Assembly: GCF_026262505.1 (NCBI RefSeq)
Contig: NC_067207.1
Coordinates: forward strand, 20,738,082-20,802,081
From: Trichomonas vaginalis G3
Taxonomy: Eukaryota > Parabasalia > Trichomonadida > Trichomonadidae
Direction of reading: 5' to 3'
Length of the DNA: 64,000 bases
The notes below the pieces were generated by a model. It made no database searches. It was not told the origin of the DNA and worked only from the letters and a program-made list of their open reading frames with translations. This document shows positions 11,290 through 21,971 of the stretch, piece after piece (positions within the stretch are counted from its first letter, which is position 1; each line of letters begins with the position of its first letter). The position numbers and the translations under genes are program-made.

Positions 11290-11567
11290 GAGTAGGTGAC
11301 AAAAGTGCATACTCTTAAACAACCGTCGGATTTCCGGGTGAAATCGTGACACACTTTCGTCTTTCGTAGGCAGTGGTGGTTGTTACAAAAGGTAACTTCG
11401 AATGTAGCGTGAAATCTGCAAAAAAAATTCTGAAATTTGAATGGAGAACACAAAAATTGAATAGTTTACGTCAATAAAAAAGAGAAAAATGAAGCCAATG
11501 AGTCTCGAACCTAGGACTTAGAGCAGCAATCCCACTGTTTATCCCATTACACTAAATGCCTCTCTCA
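11290..11567 (-). mobile_element. 278-bp relative of the 7538-7903 element with 9-bp target duplication
   Basis: It is flanked by CAATAGCTT at 11281-11289 and 11568-11576, a perfect 9-bp target duplication. Reversed, it matches the 366-bp element except that an internal stretch of about 88 bp next to one end is absent. It keeps the tRNA-like core (box B GGTTCGAGACTC, read on the minus strand near 11505-11516). The ends resemble those of the longer copy (GAGTAGGTG and TGAGAGAGG). It lies about 140 bp upstream of the bromodomain gene and 250 bp downstream of the RhoGEF gene. Confidence 0.75.
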
Positions 11568-11817
11568 CAATAGCTTTGTTTTGCTAACATCAAGAGATTT
11601 AGACAAAATTAAGACGAATTTTCATTATAAAACGAAATACCTAAATAAATTCGAATTGATTTCGATATGATTTTATAGTTTTTCATATACGAATACCATT
11701 ATCTAATGTTCTTCTGTAAATCATGCACTAATGCTCATTCCCTAAATAAAAATGTATTCTTTATAACTTAAACTGTTTACTTTTCGCTTTTTTTAAATGT
11801 TGAAACATATTTTTTTA

Positions 11818-14226
11818 TTAATAAGAATCAGAAGTTGAATCAATACTAATTCTTCTCTTTAACACAAAGATTGAGTCGATAACTCCCTTGATTATCTCCA
11901 TGACTTTCGCTTCATTCTCAGGTAACATCTGCATTGTCAATTTTTCAGGGCGGTTTGGAGTAGAAACATTCAAAACGTGGTTATTGCAAGCAACAACAGA
12001 GTTATCACTGAGCATCACGTAAGACTTTAGTGTTGTATACTCAGATCTCAATGCAGTCTTCTTGTGACCCTTGATGACAATAATCATATCAGTCATGATG
12101 ACAATTTCGTATCTTTCAAGTTGTCCAGGGAATCTTGCGATAATTGTTCTTCTAGGAGCAACTAATGTCAACTGGCAATCTTTAATAGTAGATTGCAACA
12201 TGTACAAATCTGATTTACGCTTTGCTTCTTCTGTCTTTGCATCAGCTGCTGAAGAAGCTTCCTTTAATGAAGCCATTGCGTCTTCAAGTAATTTCCTGTC
12301 TTCATGCCATTCAGGAGTTGCTTTATAGATCTCGCGAAGCAACAAAACATATTTAGGCATACGTTGTACAGGCATGATAACTAATGATGATATTGGTTGG
12401 ACACCTTTCTTGACAACTGCTTCACAAGCAATTCTAAACTTTTTGTTCATCGCTGTCAGTTTTTTAATTGATAAATCAATTTCTGGATAATGTTCGATGT
12501 AAGGAACGAACATCTTGATTAAGTGCTTTGCGTTTGTGAAACAGTTTCCACATAAAGCGAATTGAGGACCTTTCTTGCGTTCCGCAGCAAATAAAGAAGA
12601 GAATTGGTTGGATAGAAGAATCAAAGTATCAATGTTTTGGAAGATAAGTCTTGTCTGATCTTCGTTGATCAGATGTTGTACTGCTGGTTTGTACTCGACA
12701 ATTAGGTTTCTGATGTAGTTGCAGTAGACTTCTTCACTGCTGCATAGTTCATTGATTGCGAATTCTCTCTTCTTCAACATCTTCTCTTCGAAAATACGTA
12801 CAGGAGCTGAAGGTTGTTCGGAAGTAGATGAATTGTCTTTTGTGTTGTTTTCTTCATCATCTGACTCGAATTCTTCGATTTCTGGACGCTTTGCAACAAG
12901 ATCTAATGTTGGCGTTCTTGTATTTTGAGAAGGTGATTTCGAATCTTCTGCTGGTTTTGTTGCAGCTTGTTCCACAGAAGTATCGAATATAGTTTGTGGT
13001 TTCTTGTTTTCAGCTGGCTTTGGAGCTGGCTTCTCTTCAACCTTTGGAGCTGGCTTCTCTTCAACTTTTGGAGCTGGATTCTCTTCAGCCTTTGGAGCTG
13101 GCTTCTCTTCAACTTTTGATTTTGGCTTCTCTTCAACTTTTGGAGCTGGTTTTTCTTCAGCCTTTGATTTTGGTTTCTCTTCAGCCTTTGGAGCTGGCTT
13201 CTCTTCAGCCTTTGGAGCTGTTTTTTCTTCAACTTTTGATTTTGGCTTCTCTTCAACTTTTGGAGCTGGTTTTTCTTCTGGCTTTGATTTTGGTTTCTCT
13301 TCAGCCTTTGGAGCTGGCTTCTCTTCAGCCTTTGGAGCTGGCTTCTCTTCAACTTTTGGAGCTGGCTTCTCTTCAACTTTTGGAGTTGGCTTCTCTTCAG
13401 CCTTTGGAGCTGTTTTTTCTTCTGGTTTTGATTTTGGCTTCTCTTCAGCCTTTGGAGCTGGTTTTTCTTCTGGCTTTGGTGTAGGCTTTTCTTCTGGTTT
13501 TGGCGCTGGTTTTTCAGCAGGTTTTTCTGATTTTGTTTCGGATTTCTTGTTTTCTGTCTTCTTTTCTTCCTTACTTTCCTTCTTAGGGGAAGCAGGTGTT
13601 TCTGCTGGTTTTGTGGTAGGTTTTTCTGTAGGAGTTTCTAATTTTGTTTCTGATTTCTTATTTTCTGCTTTTTGTGGCTGTTTTTCAGGTTCTGGTTCAA
13701 TCTTTCCTTCAGTATGTACTGTGACAGCAGATGCGGACGCTTTCTGTTCTTTGGAAATAATTGTTTCAGATTTTTGATGTATTTTCTCTTCAACGTGAAC
13801 CTTTGTTTCAACATGTGTTATTGAGGTCTTCTCCTGTTTAATTTCAACAACGTGCTGCTTTGCAGTTTCAACATGAGTAACTTCTACTGCTTGCGCTTCA
13901 GAATGCTTTGTAGAAAGTTCAACTACTTCTTCTGCAACACATTCTTGAGTCTTGAGTTCCAAATTTTCATTTGCAGGAGTGTCAGCGTTATCAATTGTAC
14001 GCTCTACGACGGCTTCTTGTAATTCGGAGTTATCCGCTGGTGTCTCTTCCTTCTGTACATCAGCTTTAGGTTCTTTGCATTCAGTTTCTGTCTTAATTAA
14101 TGGTTCAGCAATTTTATTTTCAGATTCACCTTTCTTAGCACCGATTCCAAGCAAACGTAGAATTGCATAAAATATGCTTAGTAATATCTGTTGGAATTTG
14201 GCCAATAATACTTGAATTTGCTCCAT
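11818..14226 (-). CDS. Dbl-family RhoGEF (DH-PH) with long PAPKxEEK repeat region
   Basis: An 802-residue guanine-nucleotide exchange factor for Rho-type GTPases, expected to control actin at a membrane. Residues about 8-28 form a hydrophobic or amphipathic segment (LLAKFQQILLSIFYAILRLL) that could anchor the protein. Residues 35-235 are acidic and low in complexity. Residues about 239-405 repeat an 8-10-residue unit KPAPKAEEKP with variants such as KPKSKPEE, likely an extended spacer. The DH domain spans about 483-662 and includes the conserved helix SLVIMPVQRMPKYVLLLREI. A PH-like domain follows at about 675-795. The repeat yields long antisense open frames, which are shadows. Upstream DNA contains CACTTTTATAAA at 14245-14256. 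The exchange domain is secure; the target GTPase is unknown. Confidence 0.9.
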   Translation of the reverse strand: MEQIQVLLAKFQQILLSIFYAILRLLGIGAKKGESENKIAEPLIKTETECKEPKADVQKEETPADNSELQEAVVERTIDNADTPANENLELKTQECVAEEVVELSTKHSEAQAVEVTHVETAKQHVVEIKQEKTSITHVETKVHVEEKIHQKSETIISKEQKASASAVTVHTEGKIEPEPEKQPQKAENKKSETKLETPTEKPTTKPAETPASPKKESKEEKKTENKKSETKSEKPAEKPAPKPEEKPTPKPEEKPAPKAEEKPKSKPEEKTAPKAEEKPTPKVEEKPAPKVEEKPAPKAEEKPAPKAEEKPKSKPEEKPAPKVEEKPKSKVEEKTAPKAEEKPAPKAEEKPKSKAEEKPAPKVEEKPKSKVEEKPAPKAEENPAPKVEEKPAPKVEEKPAPKPAENKKPQTIFDTSVEQAATKPAEDSKSPSQNTRTPTLDLVAKRPEIEEFESDDEENNTKDNSSTSEQPSAPVRIFEEKMLKKREFAINELCSSEEVYCNYIRNLIVEYKPAVQHLINEDQTRLIFQNIDTLILLSNQFSSLFAAERKKGPQFALCGNCFTNAKHLIKMFVPYIEHYPEIDLSIKKLTAMNKKFRIACEAVVKKGVQPISSLVIMPVQRMPKYVLLLREIYKATPEWHEDRKLLEDAMASLKEASSAADAKTEEAKRKSDLYMLQSTIKDCQLTLVAPRRTIIARFPGQLERYEIVIMTDMIIVIKGHKKTALRSEYTTLKSYVMLSDNSVVACNNHVLNVSTPNRPEKLTMQMLPENEAKVMEIIKGVIDSIFVLKRRISIDSTSDSY

Positions 14227-15858
14227 TTTTCAACCGGAAATTTACACTTTTATAAATTGAGAAAAATAAAATAATATTGAAATCATTGAAATGATATATG
14301 CATTGTTTCATGTTATAATTCATATTTCAAGAAATTTCGCATTTCGTTATTTGTCACTTTTTCCCTCGAGACTCGGAATTAATCAGAAATAACAATAGCG
14401 GCAATTATTTCATGAATTGATTTTGACCACGGAGAACTATGCGGATATACATATATTTTTAAAGAATTGAATATTGTGGTTACTCTTTTTACTTTCCAAC
14501 TCGATAGAAGCGGATATTTGCATCTAATCTTCAGCTTTGAAAAATAATTCATAAAAATGGCAAGACTATGCGTATTTGATCTGCAAAATACCGTTAAACC
14601 ACAATCATCCTTTGCTATTTCTTGAATTAAATTAAATATTAAATCTCAGAACATTTCAACATTCACGCTACCAGGATAAGGGAAAGAACGAACAAATCTA
14701 CATTAAAACAAAGATTAAAGCTGGATAATAAAAAAATTGGAATAATGTTTAATTTTATTTACTGAAAACACCATTTTCTTAATTTTCATACTAATACATA
14801 CCGATAAATGCTAAAAACAGCATATGTTAACTATCATGATAGAAAAATTCCAGATTCAACATCTGATAAAGGTTTTAAAAGATCAATTTTAGATATGTTA
14901 CATATATGTATACACACTTGCTGATGATCAAATTTAGGTTTTATAAAATTTGATTACTCTCGATAATTTTGAAACTTATTGTTTTTGAATGAATTTTCAT
15001 TGTAAATTTTATAAAAAAAATTTTTTTATGTGTCCAGAGGTAGGGCAACGATAGGTCAAAAAGGCTTCTCTGATAGATTTCCTTGCCTTTTGGATATGCT
15101 ATAATATATAGCCTAGCATGATAGGATATGATGTCAAAAGTTAGAACATAACTTAGGATCTTGAGAAAAATGAAAAACAAAAATTACATAAAAAAAGAAA
15201 AATTTTATCTAATTTGTTTTTTTGGACCGAATAAGTAATTTTATTGAATTTCAATACGACACATAGATTTTATTATTAGTAATAAATATAATGGTTTACT
15301 ATTAACAAGGAACCTAAACTAATGAAAATTTGATTTCAAATATTGTATATGATTATCATAGATTACCAAAATATATTGCTATTTATGAGGATATAATATT
15401 GATTATTAGTAAATCGTATAAATTTAATAAATATACCATGAATATTGAATGAATTTTTGATTCATAGGGGTAAAACGCGCTTTTATATGATTTAGACAGA
15501 GAATTTATGAGATGTAAATAACACAATAAAGGTTTATATTGAATATTTTCTAAAAATAAATCGAAATTATAAAAAACAATACATTTATTCATTGAAACTA
15601 CTTGGACAAATATGAAACAAGCATTCAGGCAATACTTTTGAGACTTCAACGCATCTGATAATTTTTATATAACTTCACCTCTTATGCTTAGAGTGGAGGT
15701 ATTGAGATCGTATAAGTATAGATGAGCTCACATTCAGATATGATGTGTGAACTTCTGTTTTCACTGCAATTTTGAATCAGAATAAACTCAAAACAAGAAT
15801 AAAATGATATACTCCCTCTCTAAATGTGTTCGAGATTTAAAGTTGTATGAATAAAACG

Positions 15859-15907
15859 ATTCATCTTTCGAAGCCTCCCATTTAATGAGAGACTTCGAAA
15901 GATGAAT
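15859..15907. repeat. Perfect 15-bp-stem hairpin
   Basis: ATTCATCTTTCGAAG at 15859-15873 is followed after 19 bases by its exact reverse complement at 15893-15907. It is not attached to a gene end. It may be a relic of a palindromic element or an RNA structure. Confidence 0.7.
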
Positions 15908-16057
15908 GTATTCATGTAGATGAAATACTATATATGACCATGTGTGATACTAAAGATATCAAAATGTTCATTTTTAAGTGCAATAGAAGGGTTATCTCTC
16001 GTAAAATCTCAATTTAAGGAAGATTTAGAAAGAACTCCTTTCCTAAGTAGATAGTGT

Positions 16058-16327
16058 GTGGTTTCTGTCTTTTGGTTGATCAGGAACTATGAAATTAAGT
16101 CGGACAGAAAGAAGTTCTTTCCAAAACAGACTCCAAATGAGTTGTTCGAAAAGAACTTCCTTCTGTATATGGATAATTGTAGTTACCGCACTGAAGTATG
16201 TGATTGTGATGATGGAGTTCTCGATAAATCTAAAATCGGATTAAGATTAATTGAAAACTCAAGTAATTCTTTGAAATCTTGTGTTGTCTGGCACTATAAT
16301 AACCAAAGAATGAGAATATTATGTTGA
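16058..16327 (+). pseudogene. Possible gene remnant, unknown
   Basis: An 89-codon open stretch without an ATG at its start. Its base and codon composition is more gene-like than its flanks, with a mixed charged and cysteine-containing peptide (MDNCSYRTEVCDCDDG). The family is not recognised. It could be the remaining piece of a decayed gene, or chance. Confidence 0.2.
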
Positions 16328-16342
16328 ATGATGAGTACGTGT

Positions 16343-16360
16343 GCTCGGCATTCGCCGAGC
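16343..16360. repeat. GC-rich hairpin next to an AAAAGTGACA word
   Basis: GCTCGGC-ATTC-GCCGAGC forms a perfect 7-bp stem with a 4-base loop. It is followed at 16383-16392 by AAAAGTGACA, a word that also ends the inverted repeats of the 50479-51137 element. That element also holds GC-rich hairpins, so this may be one end of a related insertion. Confidence 0.5.
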
Positions 16361-18581
16361 GAATTGAGTTTAACGTACTATGAAAAGTGACAAATTTGGG
16401 CTTTTTTTCCTAGGGTTATGATCTCTTCCTTTCTGCTCAATACGACAGAAATGAAAGAATGAATTTGTACTCCCTAATTGATTACTACAATCTGTATCTA
16501 TCTTTAACATAGAATTAGCTGCATTGTGATTTATACTCCAGAATTATTCAATTTAAGATCAACCTCGTAAATTTTAATCATATTGCACCAATACTCCTAC
16601 GTTGAGATAAGAACATGATTATACATACCAAAGCCCCATATTAAAAATCAAAATTTAGCACCTCCATTATGCAACCACATTATTCGTCGCAAATAAGTAT
16701 ATTTACGCATATTATGATGCATATTCACACAACTCGTATACATGAAAAGTTATTAAAATCAGACAAAATTATTGCAATAAGGAAAAAAAAACAACTTTAT
16801 TATATATGTTAGTAATGAATTACAAATATTTCTACAAAGAATGCTCAATACTTCATATAATCTTCGAATATTTCTTATTACAAGTTAATACATTTTGACT
16901 CGAACATGATAAACAAAAGCTGACACGCTGATTACTACATTTATGAAAATATAGTACGTTTCCATTCATCTGTTTACTTGTTTTTGTTGGAATAAAATCA
17001 TTTTTTTTTTCTTTCATGAAATAAGAATTTTGCTGCGAAAGCAATATCTCTAACAATAATTAATACATTACGTCAACTCTGGAATGAGTATTTATCAAAT
17101 ATGATATCAAAATCAAAAATTAGTTGTTTTTTATGAGTAAAAACGATGTAAATTGATTATTTGACTAATTATCAAATACTTTGATTTTCCAAATTTTTTT
17201 CGAAATTGATTTTTTCATGTGAAAATTCAAATTGTTTAATTTCATTTTTGAAATTTTGAATTTTTTTTGGAATTTTGAGTTGATCAATTCAGCAGAATTG
17301 ATAATGCTATTGCTTTAGGGCATACCACAAGGTGATGAATAAAAGGTGAACATTAACAAATTATTTTAAATCACAAATATCATCCTCATCAACTTTAATT
17401 CTAAAAAGAACTGTACTGAATTATGAAAATGCATGATTTACATTATTAAAATCTTTGAATGAAAATAGTACAAGATAAGTTTTTATTCATTTTTAATTAG
17501 ATTTAAACGAAAAACTACTCCATATTAAAATTTAAGTCGAGAAATCGTATTTTGTTCTTATTTGTTAGCATTTTGTAGACATTCTAATCTTGAATTAATT
17601 TGTTACATGATATTATTAACAAATTTAACTGAAAAAATATGTTAATATGGAATAAACCATGATTATATAAGCTATCAATGCTATATATACATATGTAAAA
17701 GATTCATATTAACTCAATTAACAAAAATGATAGATTTTCATAAAGGTTCAATCTAGGTTCGTCCGAAAATTTTGATTTTTATATAGAAGACATAGTTTCA
17801 TATACATAATTAAATTTTCAAACAAATTTGATCATACCATTTATTAAGCAGGATAGTATATTAATTACTATCAGTATAAAAATATAAAAATGATTATATT
17901 TAATTATTGCATAATTTAGTCAAAGAGTTATAAGCCTCAAGTGATCGTTATCACCTTCAATGCACGTATACTTTATTGATTCATAGATATTTAATCTATG
18001 TTTGACATGTTGTTGTCGTCATTCGTTTTGTTCCCATTCTTCCTAAGTTAGAATTAGAGAATACACCATCCACATCATCTAATTTGGTCCTCAGCGATAG
18101 ATTGGTTCATTTTGGAGGAGTCCCATCAGACAGTTTTCGAGCACCAAATATCAAATTTTAATGTATACAAATCTTTAGTGATTTATCTCTTTTATGATGA
18201 GTAAAAGGTTTCTGCTCATCAACATTTGATTTCCGACATATATGATTTCTAATTGCAATTATTTACTTTCTTTTTATAATCTAACTCTGTGACTCATACC
18301 ATAAATTAATTATTGGAAAGTGTCAATATGTTTGGCACAACGCATGGCGGAAGATACCAAACCATGCAGGGAATATGATACGTTTAAGATCTCCGAACTT
18401 TTTTTCCAAAAATTTTCTATCGTTGCCCTACCTCTATGTGTCCATCCTGAAGTAAAGAGATATGTTGTTTGCAGAACATTAAAGAAGGAAAATATGCAAA
18501 ATTTTCTCCATGTTTTTTTGCTTTTTATATTCAAACCGCAAACTCTTGAACTTTTTGCAAAAAGCGATTGAATAAAAAGTA

Positions 18582-20054
18582 ATGCATAGAAGTGGCAGCC
18601 AGGATCTTGGGATTCTAAATGATAATCAATATCTTGAAGAGAGTGGTGCCGATTTGAGGAACTACCGCGATCAGCTCCAAAAAGACAGAAATTCGAGAAC
18701 TTTAATGATGCGTGCATCAAAACATCCATCTATAGGTAAATTACGCCTTGGAAAATGTTCTTCACCATCTTTAGGTCCTCCTTCCCTCTTAACTGCAGAA
18801 CAGGAAGAAAAATTTTTACCTGAACACATTCAACAAGTATTAGAAAGCCACGATGATACAGAAATTCAGAATCTTATTAACTCAATTAATGCAGAAATTA
18901 GCGAGAAGCCACGTGTTGTTCTTATTGTTACTAGAAACAGTATAATTTTTGAGCCATTAGTTGAAGCTTTAGACGCCGGGCTCAACGAAAACACAATAAT
19001 ATCCCTTTTCAGTTTTATCTCACTCCTTTTCATCAACGCAAAAACAACAATCAACGAATTGGTCGATAGTGATCTTTGTGTCCCACTACTTAATTTTCTT
19101 TCCTCCGATTCACAAACTCTTGTATCCGCCTCGTTTGAACTCATCGTAACCATTTCAGAAAATTCTAGTTATGGTAGAGATGCAATGCTGAGTTTCGGCA
19201 TTCACACGATCCTTATGGATTATGCGAAGAACAGTACAGATAATTCCATGATAGAATCATGTTGCCACGCTTTAAATACGATATTTATGAACCAAGATCC
19301 AATAGAAGGATCAACTTTGCTTGAGACGGTTGGTCCTTTAACAGAATTGCTAAATATCGAATCTACTCAAGCTCTTCAGTCGATTATTGATACATTCGTT
19401 GAAATTACTAACAAATTACCTTCAATTATTACAACATTATACGATTTACAGCTCTATCCTCTTATAGTTAGTTTTTTAGACAACGAAGAACTTGCAGGAT
19501 CAACGCTCCCCTTGATAGGTAACATGTGCGTTGCTCATCCACCGCAAATTCGAACAATGCTTGAGTTGAATATCTACGATAAACTGATGTCATTCATCAA
19601 TACCCAGTACACAACGCAAGTATTTTGGATACTCTCCAATATGCTCGAGTCAGCTCCAAGCTTAGTTTTACCTACAATCCCATCAGATTTTATTTCTCAA
19701 GTTATAACAGCAATACCAACAGGAATCTACGAAGTAAAGAAAGAGGCAGCATACTTGATTTCAACGCTTATTACGTTTTCGGATTTAAACGACATGCCGA
19801 AGTTTATGAACGATGATATTACAGATATACTAGTAGAAATGATCGGATGCGGCGTTGTATTAATTGCTCTTCGTTGCATCGATACTTTCTTACGTTTTAT
19901 TCAATATATTAATTTACATAACGAATACTCAGAGTATTTGGTCACTCTGAGCGAAACAGATATACGAGACAGATTAGAGGAACTCAGTGGACCGGCAATT
20001 TTGCTGGAACATTCTGAATATTTGATGAACCAAATTTTAAGAGTCGAAAATTAG
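18582..20054 (+). CDS. Importin-alpha-like ARM-repeat protein
   Basis: A 490-residue helical-repeat protein. Importin alpha carries proteins with nuclear localisation signals into the nucleus together with importin beta. Residues about 25-50 (LRNYRDQLQKDRNSRTLMMR) resemble a weak importin-beta-binding segment, poorer in Lys/Arg than usual. From about residue 85 to the end there are ARM-like repeats. The clearest are VFWILSNMLESAP and EVKKEAAYLISTLI, matching the importin alpha patterns W-x-L-S-N and EVRKEAAWAISN. Many of the usual NLS-groove Trp/Asn pairs are degenerate, so cargo binding may be altered. The length is close to the family norm (about 500). The ATG follows stops in frame, and no clear initiator is seen. 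Confidence 0.7.
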   Translation: MHRSGSQDLGILNDNQYLEESGADLRNYRDQLQKDRNSRTLMMRASKHPSIGKLRLGKCSSPSLGPPSLLTAEQEEKFLPEHIQQVLESHDDTEIQNLINSINAEISEKPRVVLIVTRNSIIFEPLVEALDAGLNENTIISLFSFISLLFINAKTTINELVDSDLCVPLLNFLSSDSQTLVSASFELIVTISENSSYGRDAMLSFGIHTILMDYAKNSTDNSMIESCCHALNTIFMNQDPIEGSTLLETVGPLTELLNIESTQALQSIIDTFVEITNKLPSIITTLYDLQLYPLIVSFLDNEELAGSTLPLIGNMCVAHPPQIRTMLELNIYDKLMSFINTQYTTQVFWILSNMLESAPSLVLPTIPSDFISQVITAIPTGIYEVKKEAAYLISTLITFSDLNDMPKFMNDDITDILVEMIGCGVVLIALRCIDTFLRFIQYINLHNEYSEYLVTLSETDIRDRLEELSGPAILLEHSEYLMNQILRVEN

Positions 20055-20616
20055 TTATTTTTATTATGTTTTGATATTATTTATGTATTTTAAACTGTTT
20101 TATTTAGATAATATAACAAAAAAACTTTATTTCAAATAGATATTCAATAAAATATCCTCTTTTCATGATGCAGTAGTTTAAAATGCAGCTGTATAAAGAA
20201 TTTGAGAATCTACAAATAGATAGAAAGTATTTATGTTTATTGTAATGGGGAATTGTAAAAAGACTTTAAAATTCAATATGTGTTCAAATATCAAATATTT
20301 ACTATAAAACGAGAATAGATTTTTTTCCTCTTTTACTTCTTCTTTTTCTTCTTTAATTTCTTCTTCTTTTGTTTTTTATAATTATTTTGTTTTCTTGGCC
20401 TTTTGGATATATATATGGGCCTAATAATATTTGGGATAATATACTATCCCATTTAGTTTTTTTAATATAATAAATTTTTTTTGTTTTTGTGCATTTAACA
20501 AAATGGAAGCACAAGATCCAATAAATTGTAAAGGCAATGAGTTCAAGTGTTAGGGTAATAATGAACTCATATATGGTTGCCTTGTTTTGATATCACAAGG
20601 TGCGTGATATCGATTT
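20055..20616. other. Intergenic between convergent genes
   Basis: AT-rich with poly-pyrimidine runs near 20320-20380. No gene or RNA is seen. Confidence 0.5.
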
Positions 20617-20949
20617 TTATAAACTTTTATATAAGTATTGAGCGTCAACGATAAGGTCGTGTGCAAATTCGTCAACTCTCGGGTATAAATTTGAATCCCA
20701 AAATCCACAAACTTCGGAAATTTGAGATTTTGTAACGTCAATAGATGCATATGATTCATCTTCGACTATAACATAAAGGGCTGTATGTTCGTCTAAATTA
20801 GGAACTTTGTTTTGACTTCCGAAAAGATCATTGAACTGTGAACGAAGCCAAAGTTTAAGACTACTCTCCGAAACTTTGAACTTGATGATGAACTCGAAAA
20901 TGCTCATCTCAATTTGATGGTGGGTTCCACAAACGCTAGTTGCAGACAT
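20617..20949 (-). CDS. Small protein of unknown function
   Basis: A 110-residue open frame. It is taken from the ATG at 20949 because the extra upstream codon is a TTG. The peptide has balanced composition with a mixed helix/strand pattern (SIFEFIIKFKVSESSLKLWLRSQFNDLFG, ALYVIVEDESYASIDV) and looks coding, but I recognise no family. It is divergent from the next gene with about 200 bp between starts, so the two may share a promoter region. No signal peptide or membrane span is present. Confidence 0.5.
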   Translation of the reverse strand: MSATSVCGTHHQIEMSIFEFIIKFKVSESSLKLWLRSQFNDLFGSQNKVPNLDEHTALYVIVEDESYASIDVTKSQISEVCGFWDSNLYPRVDEFAHDLIVDAQYLYKSL

Positions 20950-21132
20950 CAAATATAATTTTCAGCCGCTAAGAATTTTTTTTTCAAAAAATTTAAAATT
21001 TGATAAAGTGCTATAATCATTATCTCAAGATCGAATCATGAATAAAATAAAACAATGAGCGGTCAAAACTTTTGAATGAATTTGAAGCTTCTGTTTTGGT
21101 AAATTTCTGTAGTATCGTTTTGTCAAATAAAA

Positions 21133-21147
21133 TCATTTTTTCATCAT
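21133..21147 (+). promoter_or_regulatory. Initiator-like element
   Basis: TCATTTTTTCATCAT ends directly at the ATG of the next gene. It resembles the trichomonad initiator (TCA+1 followed by pyrimidine/T-rich bases and a second TCAT). It would give a 5' leader of about 13 bases. Confidence 0.6.
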
Positions 21148-21540
21148 ATGTGCAGTGCTAAGCGCATTATGAAAAGTATCACATGGGACTTTGAAGGTTC
21201 TAACGAAACTATATACGAATGCAATAGTAAAGGTAAACTTATTCTAAGCAAGAAAAACCCACGCACACAGAAACAGATGTCATCAGATTTAGCTAAATTC
21301 TATAACCCCTCATTGGAATCATTTACTCCTATGAATATTCCTATGCATCCTATTGATTTCCCTGTTCCTTTAATACTCCAAGAACAAAAGCAACAAGAAG
21401 TAGAACAACAATATGAACTACAATCATTTGGAGAAATTGCGGATGTTGATCTTTACAAAGACGACTTCATTCTCGATAATTCATTCGAGAATCCTCTTAA
21501 TGACGAAGAATTATTTTTTGAGACTTTTGATGTTATTTGA
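21148..21540 (+). CDS. Small acidic protein of unknown function
   Basis: A 130-residue protein whose ATG directly follows an initiator-like element, which supports it as a real gene. The N-terminal third is basic (KGKLILSKKNPRTQKQ). The middle is proline-rich (NIPMHPIDFPVPLIL). The end is strongly acidic and aromatic (DVDLYKDDFILDNSFENP...ELFFETFDVI), a composition seen in activation-type tails. I recognise no domain. It is divergent from the small gene upstream. Confidence 0.6.
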   Translation: MCSAKRIMKSITWDFEGSNETIYECNSKGKLILSKKNPRTQKQMSSDLAKFYNPSLESFTPMNIPMHPIDFPVPLILQEQKQQEVEQQYELQSFGEIADVDLYKDDFILDNSFENPLNDEELFFETFDVI

Positions 21541-21971
21541 GGATTTCATATCCTTTTCCTTTTATTTCTTTTTCATTTTTACTGGGCATTGGCAATCCCA
21601 TTTTTTAAAAGTGCCTTAAAAAAACTAATTTATAAAAAAACATAAGTTTTTTTTAGTTTTTTAATTATCACACATACTTTTTTTCAAGCTTATTACAAAA
21701 CTTGAACATGTTATTTTAGATCATGCTATATTCATTCAAAATGAAATATTTAATATGCATGATATATTGTCAATTCCATCATAAAATGAAGGACAACGTT
21801 CAATACTTTAGAAAATAAAGTAGTTTCACTATGAATTTCATACAATTTCCCTTAGATATTGATGTATTAACAGTTTTATGACGACGATCACAACTTCACA
21901 AGTAATTACGTTCGCCTTGATAAACAGTTTTATGGGTTTAATTTCTATAATAAAACTTATTTTATTATTAT

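Larger units (their letters stand above)
14227..18581. other. Long AT-rich interval with hairpins and one possible gene remnant
   Basis: About 4.3 kb without a convincing gene. It holds a strong hairpin (15859-15907), a short open frame that may be a gene remnant (16058-16327) and a GC-rich hairpin (16343-16360). A 19-base word, CTATCGTTGCCCTACCTCT, occurs at about 18418 and inverted near 15040. Frames at 18310-18729 on both strands overlap the importin-like gene and lack family features. Confidence 0.5.

Noticed and set aside
12903-13777. Long frames of 157-257 codons on both strands opposite or out of frame with the RhoGEF repeat
   Set aside because: They are shadows of the (PAPKxEEK)n repeat, with extreme periodic composition and no domain.
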